Source of the DNA: an uncultured Verrucomicrobia subdivision 3 bacterium | GTDB taxonomy: Bacteria; Verrucomicrobiota; Verrucomicrobiia; Limisphaerales; UBA11358 | Reading direction: 5' to 3' | NCBI GenBank assembly: GCA_903850425.1 | Contig: CAINLR010000066.1 | Span: forward strand, 1-64,000 | Length of the DNA: 64,000 nt | In this document: positions 1-8,733 of the stretch, one piece after another | Numbering within the stretch: the first letter of the stretch is position 1 | Layout of the letters: each line of letters begins with the position of its first letter | Notes under the pieces: generated by a model | Seen by the model: only the letters and a program-made list of their open reading frames with translations | The model's database searches: none | Told to the model about the DNA's origin: nothing | Translations under genes and position numbers: made by a program

Positions 1-98
1 ACCGCCTGCCGCGTCATGGCCAAACGCCTGCGCGACGTTTGCGCGTTGCCGGAAAGCAGGAAATCCTCGACGAGCAGATTGCGAAGAAGCTGGTGTGA
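1..98 (+). CDS. 3' end of an unidentified gene (partial, enters from the left edge)
   Basis: An open frame enters from the left edge (first full codon at base 3) and stops at TGA 96-98. The 31 visible residues end in GKQEILDEQIAKKLV, a plausible soluble C-terminus rich in Glu and Lys. The frame stops just before a block of palindromic repeats, as expected where a gene ends and an intergenic region begins. The stretch is too short to identify a family. The overlapping frame that starts at ATG 16 runs on into the repeats and is less likely to be real. Confidence 0.45.
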   Translation, partial: RLPRHGQTPARRLRVAGKQEILDEQIAKKLV

Positions 99-460
99 AG
101 CGTCTGCCGTCCCTGACGGGACTAATCAATTTGAATTGCGCTCCAACCCAGCCTTGAAAGGCTGGGCTATTATCGGCGGTCAACTTGGATTCGCGATCTG
201 GTCGTAAGCCTTTGAAAATAGCCCAGCCATTTATGGCTGGGTTCACGATTTGGGAATGCTCCAAGTCCCGTCAGGGACGAAAGAAATGGCCTGTCGTCCC
301 TGACGGGACTTTAAAATTCGGATTGCGCTTTTTCCCAGCCATAAATGGCTGGGCTATTTTCGGGTGAGGTCACTCCGACGGAGCTTTTGATTATTTGATT
401 TCGTGGGTTGCAAAGATTTCGCACCGCCGGTGCTGGCAGATTTGATTTCACCTCCTAGCT
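99..460. repeat. Block of interleaved palindromic intergenic repeats
   Basis: Two palindrome families alternate. Family 1 is the 14-mer GTCCCTGACGGGAC, at 109-122, 265-278 (reverse orientation) and 296-309. Family 2 is CCCAGCC-N6-GGCTGGG, at 148-167, 222-241 and 334-353, usually flanked by the text GGCTATT. Bases 361-460 continue with low-complexity text resembling dispersed verrucomicrobial intergenic repeats. No credible gene is seen from 99 to 634; bases 461-634 hold the presumed upstream region of the next gene. The elements resemble REP/BIME-type repeats, but no transposase is nearby. Confidence 0.75.
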
Positions 461-634
461 CAACCCGGCCATCTCGCTTCGGAGCGGGAGCATGGTCTTA
501 AAAACGGGCGCAGAAGTCCGGAAATACGATGACATAAAATGTAAGATATTGGGCAATTCACGTTCTTCTCCCCAGCCGCGTTCCTGTGGTTTAATCGCGA
601 TCGTCACCCAAAAGCAAATCATCACTAAAATCCT

Positions 635-1027
635 ATGAGCTATATTGATCCCGACCAATTCCACGGCGCGCTGAACAGCACGATCACGTTTCTCAAAGAC
701 GCGGACAATCAGGCCGAACTGACCGCCGGCGGCGTGGTTCCCGCGACTTTGCAAACCAAACTGGGTGGCCTCCTGGCCGACCAGGAAACCAAGAAGAGCA
801 CGCGCGACAAGGCCAAGACCGCGCACACCACCGCGCAAGGTGCTTTCGCGGACGGCGCAGCCAAGAACTACGCCGCCTACAGCAGCGTCATTGAAGCCGT
901 CGCCGGCGCGCTGGGCAAGGCTACCCCCAAGGGCAAGCAGGTGCTGGGCTACCGTCATCATCTGAACGCGAACGCCCATAAACAGGCGGCGGCACCATCC
1001 CCGGCGGCGGACAGCCCCAAACCCTGA
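635..1027 (+). CDS. Small Ala/Lys-rich hypothetical protein
   Basis: This encodes 130 residues from ATG (MSYIDPDQFHGAL) to TGA. I do not recognise the family. The composition is Ala-, Thr- and Lys-rich with few aromatics, and the central part (about residues 45-95) should be largely helical. The C-terminal tail is Pro/Ala/Ser-rich and probably disordered. There is no signal peptide or membrane segment, so a small cytoplasmic helical protein is likely. It stands alone and convergent to the sulfatase gene; the 21-bp palindrome array fills the gap between the two 3' ends. No strong Shine-Dalgarno sequence is visible. The start was chosen because it gives a well-behaved N-terminus and the upstream bases look non-coding. 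Confidence 0.7.
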   Translation: MSYIDPDQFHGALNSTITFLKDADNQAELTAGGVVPATLQTKLGGLLADQETKKSTRDKAKTAHTTAQGAFADGAAKNYAAYSSVIEAVAGALGKATPKGKQVLGYRHHLNANAHKQAAAPSPAADSPKP

Positions 1028-1061
1028 CAATTTGGCATAAGTCATTGATTTTACACCACAT

Positions 1062-1342
1062 CACCGGTGCCGTTGCTAATGGCACCGGTGCTTTTTTTAT
1101 CGGCACACGTGCCTTTCCCATCGGCACCGGTGCCGCCGTCAACTCCACTGGTGCTTTTGGGAACGGCACGCGTGCCGTGGCCGACTCCACCGGTGCCTGC
1201 TTGAACGGCACATGTGCCGTCGTCAACTCCACCGGTGCCGATGACAACTCCACACGTGCTTTTCAGAACGGCACCAGTGCCGGCGGCACCTCCACGCGTG
1301 CCGCCATGAACTCCACGCGTGCTTTTCTTAAAGGCACCGGGG
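1062..1342. repeat. 14-unit array of CACNNGTG palindromes, exact 21-bp period
   Basis: CACNNGTG cores begin at 1062, 1083, 1104, 1125, 1146, 1167, 1188, 1209, 1230, 1251, 1272, 1293, 1314 and 1335, always 21 bp apart with no indel; the last is degenerate (CACCGGGG). The central bases vary (CACCGGTG, CACACGTG, CACTGGTG, CACGCGTG, CACATGTG, CACCAGTG). The 13-bp spacers are divergent but end in either CGG or CTC. Because 21 is divisible by 3, several frames stay open: one plus-strand frame reads as heptads (T-G/R-A plus four residues) and one minus-strand frame as A-P/R-V heptads. The array lies between two convergent genes. I consider a DNA-level element more likely than a gene. Confidence 0.85.
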
Positions 1343-1365
1343 TTTTTCGGCTCAGGGAAGGAGGT

Positions 1366-2877
1366 TCAATCCGTGCTGGCTTTGTCGAGTGTGGCTTTGT
1401 AGGGAAACTCAGTTGAAGGCGTGTGCTGCTCGGCCAAGATCTTTTCCAGCTTCGCCACGAGGTCGGGATGCGCGGCAGCGACATCGGTGGTTTCGGCGGG
1501 ATCAGTTCCTAAGTTATAGAGTTCAGTCGTCGGCGCGGCAGGCTTCTTCGGCGTGTCGAGCAAATGGAGCCGCACCAGTTTCCAGTCACCCACGCGCACG
1601 GCCTGCATGCCGCCGACGCCGTGAAATTCGCGATACAAGAACGGGCGCTCCGGTTGTTTGCCGCCCAGCAACGTGGGGGCAAAGCTGATGCCGTCGGCCG
1701 TTTTTGGGATTCCGTTTTTCGCACCGGCCAATTCAAGTAGAGTCGGAAACCAATCCTCAAATCCCGTCACCAACGAAGCGGTTGTGCCGGCGGGAATGTG
1801 ACCTTTCCACGACACGATGAGCGGCTCGCGGATGCCGCCTTCGTAGATGTCCTGCTTGTAGCCGCGCAATTTGCCGTTGGATTGAAAATAGACGGGATCA
1901 ATGCCGGCGAGCGGAAATACCGCGCCGTTGTCCGAGGTGAAAATAATGATCGTGTCTTCTTCGAGGCCGAGATCCTTGACCAATTGCACCATCCGGCCAA
2001 TGTCGCGGTCCATCCGCGTGATCATCGCGGCGTAGGAGGCGTGTGGATATTGGTGCGGGAGATAACCATTGCCGCCGGGATAAGGCTTGTCGTCGAGCTT
2101 GCCCTTGTATTCTGCGAGCGAATCCTCCGGCACTTGCAGGGCGAGATGCGGCACGGTCGTCGGATAATAGAGAAAGAACGGCTTGTCCTTGTTGTCGCGA
2201 ATGAATTTCAGCGCGCGTTCGGTGCAGAGGTCGGGCGCATATTGTTTGCCAATGAAGCTGGCATAGCTGGCCGGATCATTCGGGTCCGCGCCGGGCGGGA
2301 GGGACAATCCTTCCTTCTCCGACACGTTCGTATTGCCGGTCAAGATGAACTTGCCCGCGTCATCATTCAGATATTGCGGAAAGTAGTTGTGCGCCTGCCG
2401 CTGATCGTTGAAGCCGAAGAAATGATCAAAGCCTTGGGCCAGCGGTTCGCCGGTTGAACCGACACCGCCAAGCCCCCATTTACCAAATGCGGCAGTTGCG
2501 TAGCCGGCAGATTTCAACGCCGCGGCGATACTTGGCTCCGTGGCGGGGAGCGGAATCTGACCTTGGAACGAATACCAGGTGCCGATCTCATGATTGTCGC
2601 GCACAAACTCATGGCCGGGATGCTTGCCCGTGATCAACACGCAGCGCGACGGCGCGCAAACTGGACTGCCCGCGTAATGCTGCGTGAACTTCATGCCGTC
2701 CGCCGCCAGCTTGTCGAGCGTCGGCGTGTGGATGATTTTCTGCCCGAACGCCCCGATGTCGCCGTAGCCCAAATCATCGGCCAGCACGAAAATAATGTTG
2801 GGTTTTCTTGCCGGCTCAGCCGCAGTCAAGTCCGCAGCAGCAAAAACCAATGTGAGCAGTGGGATGATTCGTTTCAT
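1366..2877 (-). CDS. Secreted type I sulfatase (arylsulfatase family)
   Basis: This is a 503-residue sulfatase that hydrolyses sulfate esters, probably on sulfated glycans, in the periplasm or outside the cell. Residues 1-20 form a signal peptide (MKRIIPLLTLVFAAADLTAA). The N-terminal metal-binding motif NIIFVLADDLGYGD is at about 27-40. Cys74 lies in C-A-P-S-R, the substrate for conversion to formylglycine, followed by LITGKHPGHE. A second metal-binding segment, FTSDNGA, is in the middle of the protein. The length suits the family. It is the last gene of a minus-strand cluster, 21 bp downstream of the GH95-like gene. The exact substrate cannot be read from the sequence, although the neighbouring GH95 homologue suggests a sulfated fucose-containing glycan (inference). 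No sulfatase-maturating enzyme is encoded in the window. Confidence 0.93.
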   Translation of the reverse strand: MKRIIPLLTLVFAAADLTAAEPARKPNIIFVLADDLGYGDIGAFGQKIIHTPTLDKLAADGMKFTQHYAGSPVCAPSRCVLITGKHPGHEFVRDNHEIGTWYSFQGQIPLPATEPSIAAALKSAGYATAAFGKWGLGGVGSTGEPLAQGFDHFFGFNDQRQAHNYFPQYLNDDAGKFILTGNTNVSEKEGLSLPPGADPNDPASYASFIGKQYAPDLCTERALKFIRDNKDKPFFLYYPTTVPHLALQVPEDSLAEYKGKLDDKPYPGGNGYLPHQYPHASYAAMITRMDRDIGRMVQLVKDLGLEEDTIIIFTSDNGAVFPLAGIDPVYFQSNGKLRGYKQDIYEGGIREPLIVSWKGHIPAGTTASLVTGFEDWFPTLLELAGAKNGIPKTADGISFAPTLLGGKQPERPFLYREFHGVGGMQAVRVGDWKLVRLHLLDTPKKPAAPTTELYNLGTDPAETTDVAAAHPDLVAKLEKILAEQHTPSTEFPYKATLDKASTD

Positions 2878-2898
2878 GTTTTGCCGAATGGTTGCCGG

Positions 2899-5241
2899 TT
2901 ATTTTTTAATTTCCACCACTGCGGCCAAATTTGCCGGAGCGGCCGGAATTGATTTAGGTTTGTCGAATAAAGCCTCAAGTCGCTCGCCTGCTTTCATTTT
3001 GATTTCAAAATTGTCCCCGACTTTCTTCACGCCGCGCAGATTCCATTTTGGCTCGCGCCCGCCGAAGTTATCCCGAATGCGGACGACCCCGTCACAACCA
3101 GCGATGACGCGCAGCCACGTCGTCGCGTTGTTCTCACGGTTCGCCGAGACGCGATGACCGCCCTCGGCGCGCAAATCAGTAAATGCCGCATCGTGCCAGC
3201 GCCACGGCGTCGCGGGAAAGATGCGGATAGCTCCCCAATCACCGCTGCCGAGTTCACCGCTCCAGCTTTGCAGCAACATTTCGTGAACCGCTTCCATCGC
3301 GAGAAAATTTCCTTCCAGCGTGAAGGGCCGGTAGGTGAAGCCGCTGAAACCGGATTTCGTCTGATCACCATTTGCGTGAAAACCGTTGCGCAGAATGAAA
3401 GCGCGGGCGTAGATATCGAGGTTGCGCAGCGCGGTCTCGGCGTCGCCGACACGCGCGCGCAGACAAGCCATCCATGAAAAGCTATAGCCACACCAACCGC
3501 CAGTGCCTTTGCTTGCCCAATCGGCAAGGCTGGCCGCGATCATCTGCCGGTCACGCTCACCGCCGTCCGTGGTGATGGTGTTGAACGGATGGATTGCAAT
3601 CAGGTTGGAGAGATGCCGGTGGCTGCCGGGCAGCGGCGTGGTTTCGTCGAGCAGCAGCGTGCCGTCGGCCTTGGCGTGAAAATCCCCGAGCTGTTTCGCG
3701 GTCGCGCGCCAATCGGCGGCAGCCTTGGCATCGCCAACAACCGTCGCCATCTCGGACAACGCGAGGAAGAGCATCTTCATGCTCGCGAGATCGTAGTTGC
3801 TGTTCGGCTGGAGAAAGGCGCGACGCGAGTTGTCGAAAATTTCCGGTGAACTCGACAACGGCAGCACCAGCACACCGTTGGTATCCGGCTTCAGCCGAGC
3901 GCGGAGACACGCGCCGATCTCGCGGCAAAAGGGATAAGCGCGCTCGCGCAAAAACTTTTCATCACCCGTCGCGCGCCAATGCAGATAGAAGAGATGCGCA
4001 TTCCACGCGCCCATTGTAGGCGAAAGACTATACTGACCCCAACCACCCAGTGGTTGCCCGGCCAGACTCATTACCCCCGGCACGGCGGCACCGGGCGCAT
4101 CGTAAAACTCTTTTGCGAATTGACGGAAGGTGGGCAGACGCTCCCAAAGGTAATCAAGAAAGCAGAGGCCCTCGTCAAAGTTGCCCGCCGTGCGATAGGC
4201 AAGATAGGTCATCTGGGTGTTGAGGTCGTTGTGATAATCGCCTTTCCACGGCGGCAGCGAACCGGCGTCCGCCGACCACACGCCTTGCAACGGCATCGGC
4301 GGTGCGCCGCGACGCGAGGCTGCGCCGTAGAAATAGCGCACGAGGTAATAGTGCTGGAGGATCTGCGGCTCGGGGACGAAGACTTGCGATCGATCCCAAA
4401 ATGCTGCCCACCACTTCGCGTGATCGGCGAGCAGTTTGTCGTAGCCCGCCTTGAGCGCAGTTTCGACGCGGCGTTGCGCGACGGCCTGCGGACTGTTGGC
4501 TTCAGCGCGCGTGGCGACGGTCACCGCGAGCAGAGTTTCATTGCCAACGCGCTTCCATGCGGCGCAGACGGCATATGAAAAACCATCCGCAGCGTCTTGC
4601 TCAAACCAGCGCAAGCCTTCGGCTTCTCCCATGCGCGGGGGCACGTAGCCGAGTTTCTTCACCGAGTCGGGAGATTGCAAACGCACGTCTTTTAGCGGCG
4701 GACCGGAGATGCGAACCAAGGCCACCGGCTCTTTGACATTGGCCGCGTTGACAAATGTGCGGATCAATTCGCCGGCCTTACCATTAACGACGCCTTCTGC
4801 CGTGGCGAGATTCAACTCGAATGCTTGGACGCTCTGCGATTCGTCTAGGGTTATCTCTACTCGTCCGGCAGGAAGCTTTGTGGGCGGGCCGTTATAGTCA
4901 TAGTTCGAGTCAAAGACTTTGTTGAACTCGTCCATCTTATTATTGGCCACCATGCGCTGCATCTCGGCCCAGGTGAAACGGCTTTTGACCTTGAGAAATT
5001 CCTTCGACGGCCGCTCGTCCCATAGGTCGCCGCGATCCAGCGAGAGCCGAATGGTATTATCCTTGCCCCAGAGCAGCACGCCCATCGCGCCATTGCCCAG
5101 TGGCACCGCTTCATCCCAGGTGGTGATGGGCGCGGCGAGTTTAAGGTTGAGGGATGAATCCGGCGGTAGCGGCTTGCCCCACGCCGTCAAGGCCAGCAAC
5201 GCCAACACGCCCAGCAGAAAAATTGATCGGCGCATTTTCAT
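2899..5241 (-). CDS. GH95-like glycosidase (alpha-fucosidase/galactosidase family), secreted
   Basis: This encodes about 780 residues from ATG 5241 (MKMRRSIF). ATG 5259 is an alternative; a longer frame to 5487 would overlap kbl. A signal peptide covers roughly residues 1-26. Family marks include PLGNGAMGVLLWG near the N-terminus, NDLNTQMTY, LSSSPE, HRHLSNL and LEGNFLAMEAVHEMLLQS, which match the order of motifs in GH95 (1,2-alpha-L-fucosidases and relatives). Two positions differ from characterised members as I recall them: the N-x-N motif reads D-L-N and the D-G-N-F motif reads E-G-N-F, so specificity or mechanism may differ. The gene sits 35 bp after kbl and 21 bp before the sulfatase, consistent with one transcript. 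Confidence 0.8.
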   Translation of the reverse strand: MKMRRSIFLLGVLALLALTAWGKPLPPDSSLNLKLAAPITTWDEAVPLGNGAMGVLLWGKDNTIRLSLDRGDLWDERPSKEFLKVKSRFTWAEMQRMVANNKMDEFNKVFDSNYDYNGPPTKLPAGRVEITLDESQSVQAFELNLATAEGVVNGKAGELIRTFVNAANVKEPVALVRISGPPLKDVRLQSPDSVKKLGYVPPRMGEAEGLRWFEQDAADGFSYAVCAAWKRVGNETLLAVTVATRAEANSPQAVAQRRVETALKAGYDKLLADHAKWWAAFWDRSQVFVPEPQILQHYYLVRYFYGAASRRGAPPMPLQGVWSADAGSLPPWKGDYHNDLNTQMTYLAYRTAGNFDEGLCFLDYLWERLPTFRQFAKEFYDAPGAAVPGVMSLAGQPLGGWGQYSLSPTMGAWNAHLFYLHWRATGDEKFLRERAYPFCREIGACLRARLKPDTNGVLVLPLSSSPEIFDNSRRAFLQPNSNYDLASMKMLFLALSEMATVVGDAKAAADWRATAKQLGDFHAKADGTLLLDETTPLPGSHRHLSNLIAIHPFNTITTDGGERDRQMIAASLADWASKGTGGWCGYSFSWMACLRARVGDAETALRNLDIYARAFILRNGFHANGDQTKSGFSGFTYRPFTLEGNFLAMEAVHEMLLQSWSGELGSGDWGAIRIFPATPWRWHDAAFTDLRAEGGHRVSANRENNATTWLRVIAGCDGVVRIRDNFGGREPKWNLRGVKKVGDNFEIKMKAGERLEALFDKPKSIPAAPANLAAVVEIKK

Positions 5242-5276
5242 TTCGGCGTTTGAATGCATCGTCCAAAAGCCGATCG

Positions 5277-6461
5277 TCAAACCTTGAGTTCCTTTTTCAC
5301 TTCCGCGAAGGCGCTGATGGCTTTCTCCAAATCGTCGCGCGAATGCGCGGCCGAAATCTGTGTGCGGATGCGCGCCCTGCCCTGCGGCACGACCGGATAC
5401 GAAAAGCCGATGACATAAACACCTTTGGCAAGCATCGCCTCGGCAAATTTTCCCGCCAGCGCGGCGTCGCCGAGCATTACTGGACAAATCGGGTGCGTGC
5501 CGGGAAGAATGTTAAAACCAAGTTGCCCCATGCCTTCGCGGAAAAATTTCGTGTTCGTCTCCAGCTTGTCGCGTAGTTCTGTCGAACCACTCAACAATTC
5601 CAGCACTTTCAGCGAAGCGCCGGCAATACTCGGGGCCAGCGTATTCGAGAATAGATATGGCCGTGACCGCTGGCGCAAAAACTCGATGATCTCCTTGCGT
5701 CCGCTCGTGTAGCCGCCGCTCGCACCGCCGAGCGCCTTGCCGAGTGTGCCGGTAATGATGTCCACGCGGCCCATGACATGATTGTATTCATGCGTGCCGC
5801 GCCCCGTCTTGCCCATGAAACCGACCGCGTGCGAATCATCCACCATCACGAGCGCGCCATACTTTTCGGCAAGATCGCAAACGGCGGTAAGGTTGGCGAT
5901 GTAGCCATCCATCGAAAAAACGCCGTCCGTCGCGATCATCTTGAAGCGACAATTCGCGGCCTCTTTCAACTTCGCTTCGAGGTCGGCCATGTCATTATTT
6001 TTATAGCGATGCCGCTGGGCCTTGCAGAGTCGGATACCGTCAATGATGCTCGCGTGGTTCAGTTCGTCGGAAATGATCGCGTCTGGCTCGCCGAGCAGCG
6101 TCTCGAACAAACCTCCGTTCGCATCGAAGCACGAGCCGTAGAGAATAGTGTCCTCCGTGCCGAGAAACTCACTCAGCTTCGCCTCCAGCTTTTTGTGAAC
6201 CCCCTGCGTGCCGCAGATGAAACGCACACTCGCGCAACCGTAGCCCCATTCATCAATCGCCGCCTTGGCGGCTGCGGCGACGGCGGGATGCTGTGCGAGA
6301 CCGAGATAGTTGTTGGCGCAAAAGTTCAGCACTGGTTTGCCATCGGTCACGCGGATGGTGGTGCCCTGCGGCGTAATGATGACACGCTCGTTTTTGTAAG
6401 TGCCCGCGTGGCGAATCTCGGCGAGCTGCGTTTGAAGATGCGGTTGAAAAGTATTAAACAT
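5277..6461 (-). CDS. kbl: Glycine C-acetyltransferase (2-amino-3-ketobutyrate CoA ligase)
   Basis: This 394-residue PLP enzyme of the alpha-oxoamine synthase family converts 2-amino-3-oxobutanoate and CoA to glycine and acetyl-CoA in the cytoplasm, the second step of threonine breakdown. Lys242 in [11 protein letters not shown] is the expected PLP lysine. [10 protein letters not shown] (about 208-217) and the N-terminal [10 protein letters not shown] (47-56) are typical of Kbl. Length equals the usual 395-398. The start at 6461 (MFNTFQPHL) was preferred over a frame extension that would overlap the upstream gene. It is 13 bp from the DUF3472 gene. Its partner tdh is three genes upstream, so the pathway pair is split by a cysteine synthase-like gene and the DUF3472 gene, an unusual arrangement. 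Confidence 0.95.
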   Translation of the reverse strand: MFNTFQPHLQTQLAEIRHAGTYKNERVIITPQGTTIRVTDGKPVLNFCANNYLGLAQHPAVAAAAKAAIDEWGYGCASVRFICGTQGVHKKLEAKLSEFLGTEDTILYGSCFDANGGLFETLLGEPDAIISDELNHASIIDGIRLCKAQRHRYKNNDMADLEAKLKEAANCRFKMIATDGVFSMDGYIANLTAVCDLAEKYGALVMVDDSHAVGFMGKTGRGTHEYNHVMGRVDIITGTLGKALGGASGGYTSGRKEIIEFLRQRSRPYLFSNTLAPSIAGASLKVLELLSGSTELRDKLETNTKFFREGMGQLGFNILPGTHPICPVMLGDAALAGKFAEAMLAKGVYVIGFSYPVVPQGRARIRTQISAAHSRDDLEKAISAFAEVKKELKV

Positions 6462-6474
6462 ATTTTCGTCGTCG

Positions 6475-7734
6475 TTATTCCGGCAGCGGCGGCAGCGCCA
6501 AATCTGACGGCGCTTTCCCCGTGGCTGGACGATTGAAGAGTTCGCCAAACGGAGTGAAGCCCGGACCGAAGCCGCCGGTCGAAAGGAAGAACTGTCCGTT
6601 CTCAACGCCCATGAAGCGGTCGAAGCGATCAGCTTTTCCGGTCGGATCACAAGTGAACTTCGCCGTAGTCACTTCGTGCCATTCGCCGTCGGCGGTGCGC
6701 AGCCATTGATTGCCGAAGCGGGCCTTGCGGTTGAGGAGTCCATTGTCGCCGCCGAAATTTTCGACGAATGAGTAAAGTCCGCTCAAATACTTTCCGTCCT
6801 TCGGCGCTTTCCAACTGGAAATCAGCATCCACTTTTTCTGCTCGGGATGAAACCAGTAGCCGGCGTAAATAGTGTGCGTGGCATCCGTCGGTTTGGAAGT
6901 CATCAGGAAGCGTTGCTTCTCGCCCGTCTTCCAGTCATAGACCAGATGGCTGTGACCGCCGGTGCCTTCGTTGCCAAAGTCGCCGCTGGAGACATCCTTA
7001 CCTTTGGCGATGAGGGACACCCTATCTTCTTTGCCAACCTTGTCGCGACTTACGGCTTCATTGCCGCTGTCCCACACGCTAAAGATGATACGGCGCTCGG
7101 TCGGGCTATTGACTTGCATCCCAAAATAACCGCGATGCCAGCCGCAGGCCTCGAAGTAAGTCCATAGCGGAGTTTCCGTCGCAGTGACTTCGCAGTAAAA
7201 GGCATTCACGTTGGTGAACTCTTTGGACGGATATGCGAGATGCACCGACGCGGTGTTTCGACGCGACTTGAGATTGAAATGCGCGTCCGTAGTCGCGGTG
7301 CCGTTCAACACCAACGCTTCGATGTTGCCTGCCGATTTACCGGCCGCATTTAGTGATTCCAGGGCAAACTTCTGATAACCCGCCGTCGCGATGGCGAAGG
7401 AACCGAAATCTACCTTGACCACTTCTTCACCGGCACCTTTGACCGTGGCCTCATGAGATTTACCGGCGACGGTGAGACGCAGCTTGCTTTCCACACCAGC
7501 CGGCAAGCGCAAGGTCAGCGAGCATTCGAGCGGACCCGACATTTTGATTTCACCAAACCAGAGCACGCTGATCTTCGGGTCATTCCACTCGCTAATACCG
7601 GAGCGACCGGAAACCCGCGCGCCTTCCACATCGGGACTGAGATAGGCGGTGAACGCGGGCACGCGGAGTTCGGTTTGGGCTTGGGCAGCCAGTCCAGTCA
7701 GCAGCAGGACGGCCAGGAGTCGGGATGATTTCAT
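6475..7734 (-). CDS. Secreted DUF3472 protein with DUF5077-like N-terminal domain
   Basis: This encodes 419 residues with signal peptide [20 protein letters not shown]. An N-terminal beta-sandwich region (about 22-130, [16 protein letters not shown] onwards) resembles DUF5077. The rest (about 150-400) carries DUF3472 features: [22 protein letters not shown], a [16 protein letters not shown] stretch, IIFSVWDSG and [19 protein letters not shown]. The biochemical role of this family is not established to my knowledge. Members are extracellular and often adjoin glycan-degradation genes. It lies between the cysteine synthase-like gene (29 bp) and kbl (13 bp), apparently in one operon. A second DUF3472 domain forms the N-terminus of the giant protein at 19826-25849, whose promoter region carries the same motif as this operon. 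Confidence 0.85.
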   Translation of the reverse strand: MKSSRLLAVLLLTGLAAQAQTELRVPAFTAYLSPDVEGARVSGRSGISEWNDPKISVLWFGEIKMSGPLECSLTLRLPAGVESKLRLTVAGKSHEATVKGAGEEVVKVDFGSFAIATAGYQKFALESLNAAGKSAGNIEALVLNGTATTDAHFNLKSRRNTASVHLAYPSKEFTNVNAFYCEVTATETPLWTYFEACGWHRGYFGMQVNSPTERRIIFSVWDSGNEAVSRDKVGKEDRVSLIAKGKDVSSGDFGNEGTGGHSHLVYDWKTGEKQRFLMTSKPTDATHTIYAGYWFHPEQKKWMLISSWKAPKDGKYLSGLYSFVENFGGDNGLLNRKARFGNQWLRTADGEWHEVTTAKFTCDPTGKADRFDRFMGVENGQFFLSTGGFGPGFTPFGELFNRPATGKAPSDLALPPLPE

Positions 7735-7763
7735 TAGGTGTTTTTGTTGGAAAGGAACGAGGA

Positions 7764-8705
7764 CTATTTCGGCGCGTCAAACAGCGGCGTGCTGAAATAA
7801 CGTTCCGCGCGGTCGCATATCAATGTGACTACCGTTGCCCGCGGGCCGAGCTTTTGCGCCAATCGCAGCGCGGCGACGATGTTCGCCCCGGAGGATGTGC
7901 CGACGAGCAGACCAAACTCCCGGTGCAATCGGCGCGTCATCGCCATGGCCTCGGCGCTTTTGATTTTCTCCTCGCCATCCAGCGGCGCGTCCCGCAAGAG
8001 TGGCGGAATAAATCCATCCGCGACGCCTTCGATGAGGTGGCAGCACGGACATTCGCCCGCGAGCAAAGCCTGTTCCGCCGGTTCCATGGCGATGATCTTT
8101 GCGTCCGGCCAGCGGCGCTTAATGGCCTTCCCGCAACCCGCGAGAGTGCCGCCAGTGCCGAACCCGGTGACAAAGGCGTCAATTGGTCCAAGCATCTGCC
8201 GGAGAATTTCCGCGCCCGTGAAATGTTCGTGATCTTCCGCATTGATGGAGTTCTCGAACTGGCGCGGCAGAAACACGCGCGGATCTTTCGCCGCCATTTC
8301 ACGCGACATATCAATGCCGGTTTGATACTTGCCGCCGCTCTCGAACAAAATCAGTTCCGCGCCCAGTTGGCGGATGATTTTTCGCCGTTCTTCACTGGCG
8401 CTGGCAGACATCAGAATTCTCACCTGATAGCCGAGCGTCGCGCCGATCAGCGACAACGCGATGCCGGTGTTGCCGCTGCTGCACTCCACAATGATCGAAT
8501 CCGGCTTGAGCAGGCCGCGCTGTTCGGCGTCCACCAGCACACACTTGGCAAAGCGATCCTTGATGCTGCCGCTGGGATTGAAAATCTCGCACTTGGCGTA
8601 AATCGTCAGGCGCTCGGCTTCGAAATGCAGCGGCACCAGCGGCGTGTTGCCGATGAGCGACAACACCGCTTCGCTGCGGCTGCGGACTAGAGTGGAACGG
8701 TTCAT
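7764..8705 (-). CDS. Cysteine synthase / cystathionine beta-synthase family PLP enzyme
   Basis: This encodes 313 residues of the fold-type II PLP family, expected to make cysteine from O-acetylserine (or a related activated serine) and sulfide in the cytoplasm. Lys49 in NPSGSIKDRFA is the Schiff-base lysine. SSGNTGIALS binds substrate and TGFGTGGTLAG binds the PLP phosphate. The C-terminus keeps VTLICDRAERYFSTPLF. The start at 8705 (MNRSTLVRS) avoids overlap with tdh and matches family length. A Cys-rich patch (GECPCCHLIEG) lies where classical CysK has a G-H-K-I-Q-G-type loop, so CysK and CysM cannot be separated here. Its place in an operon with a sulfatase may link to sulfur use, but sulfate would first need reduction (inference). 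Confidence 0.88.
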   Translation of the reverse strand: MNRSTLVRSRSEAVLSLIGNTPLVPLHFEAERLTIYAKCEIFNPSGSIKDRFAKCVLVDAEQRGLLKPDSIIVECSSGNTGIALSLIGATLGYQVRILMSASASEERRKIIRQLGAELILFESGGKYQTGIDMSREMAAKDPRVFLPRQFENSINAEDHEHFTGAEILRQMLGPIDAFVTGFGTGGTLAGCGKAIKRRWPDAKIIAMEPAEQALLAGECPCCHLIEGVADGFIPPLLRDAPLDGEEKIKSAEAMAMTRRLHREFGLLVGTSSGANIVAALRLAQKLGPRATVVTLICDRAERYFSTPLFDAPK

Positions 8706-8733
8706 AATAGAGAATCGCGGAGAGTTAGTTAAG

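Noticed and set aside
1062-1342. CRISPR array
   Set aside because: The repeated core is only about 8-12 bp with 13-bp spacers, and no cas gene is present. Repeat and spacer sizes are far from CRISPR.
1045-1416. Plus-strand 123-codon frame through the 21-bp array, and a minus-strand frame with A-P-V heptads
   Set aside because: A 21-bp period keeps several frames open at once. Conservation is in the DNA dyads, and the plus frame also overlaps the sulfatase 3' end.
1798-2457. 219-codon plus-strand frame antisense to the sulfatase
   Set aside because: It is fully antisense to a sulfatase with intact motifs, and its translation has no domain signal.
5242-5487. N-terminal extension of the GH95-like gene into kbl
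   Set aside because: The extra residues are Arg-rich and overlap the kbl 3' coding sequence. A signal peptide begins at the downstream ATG.
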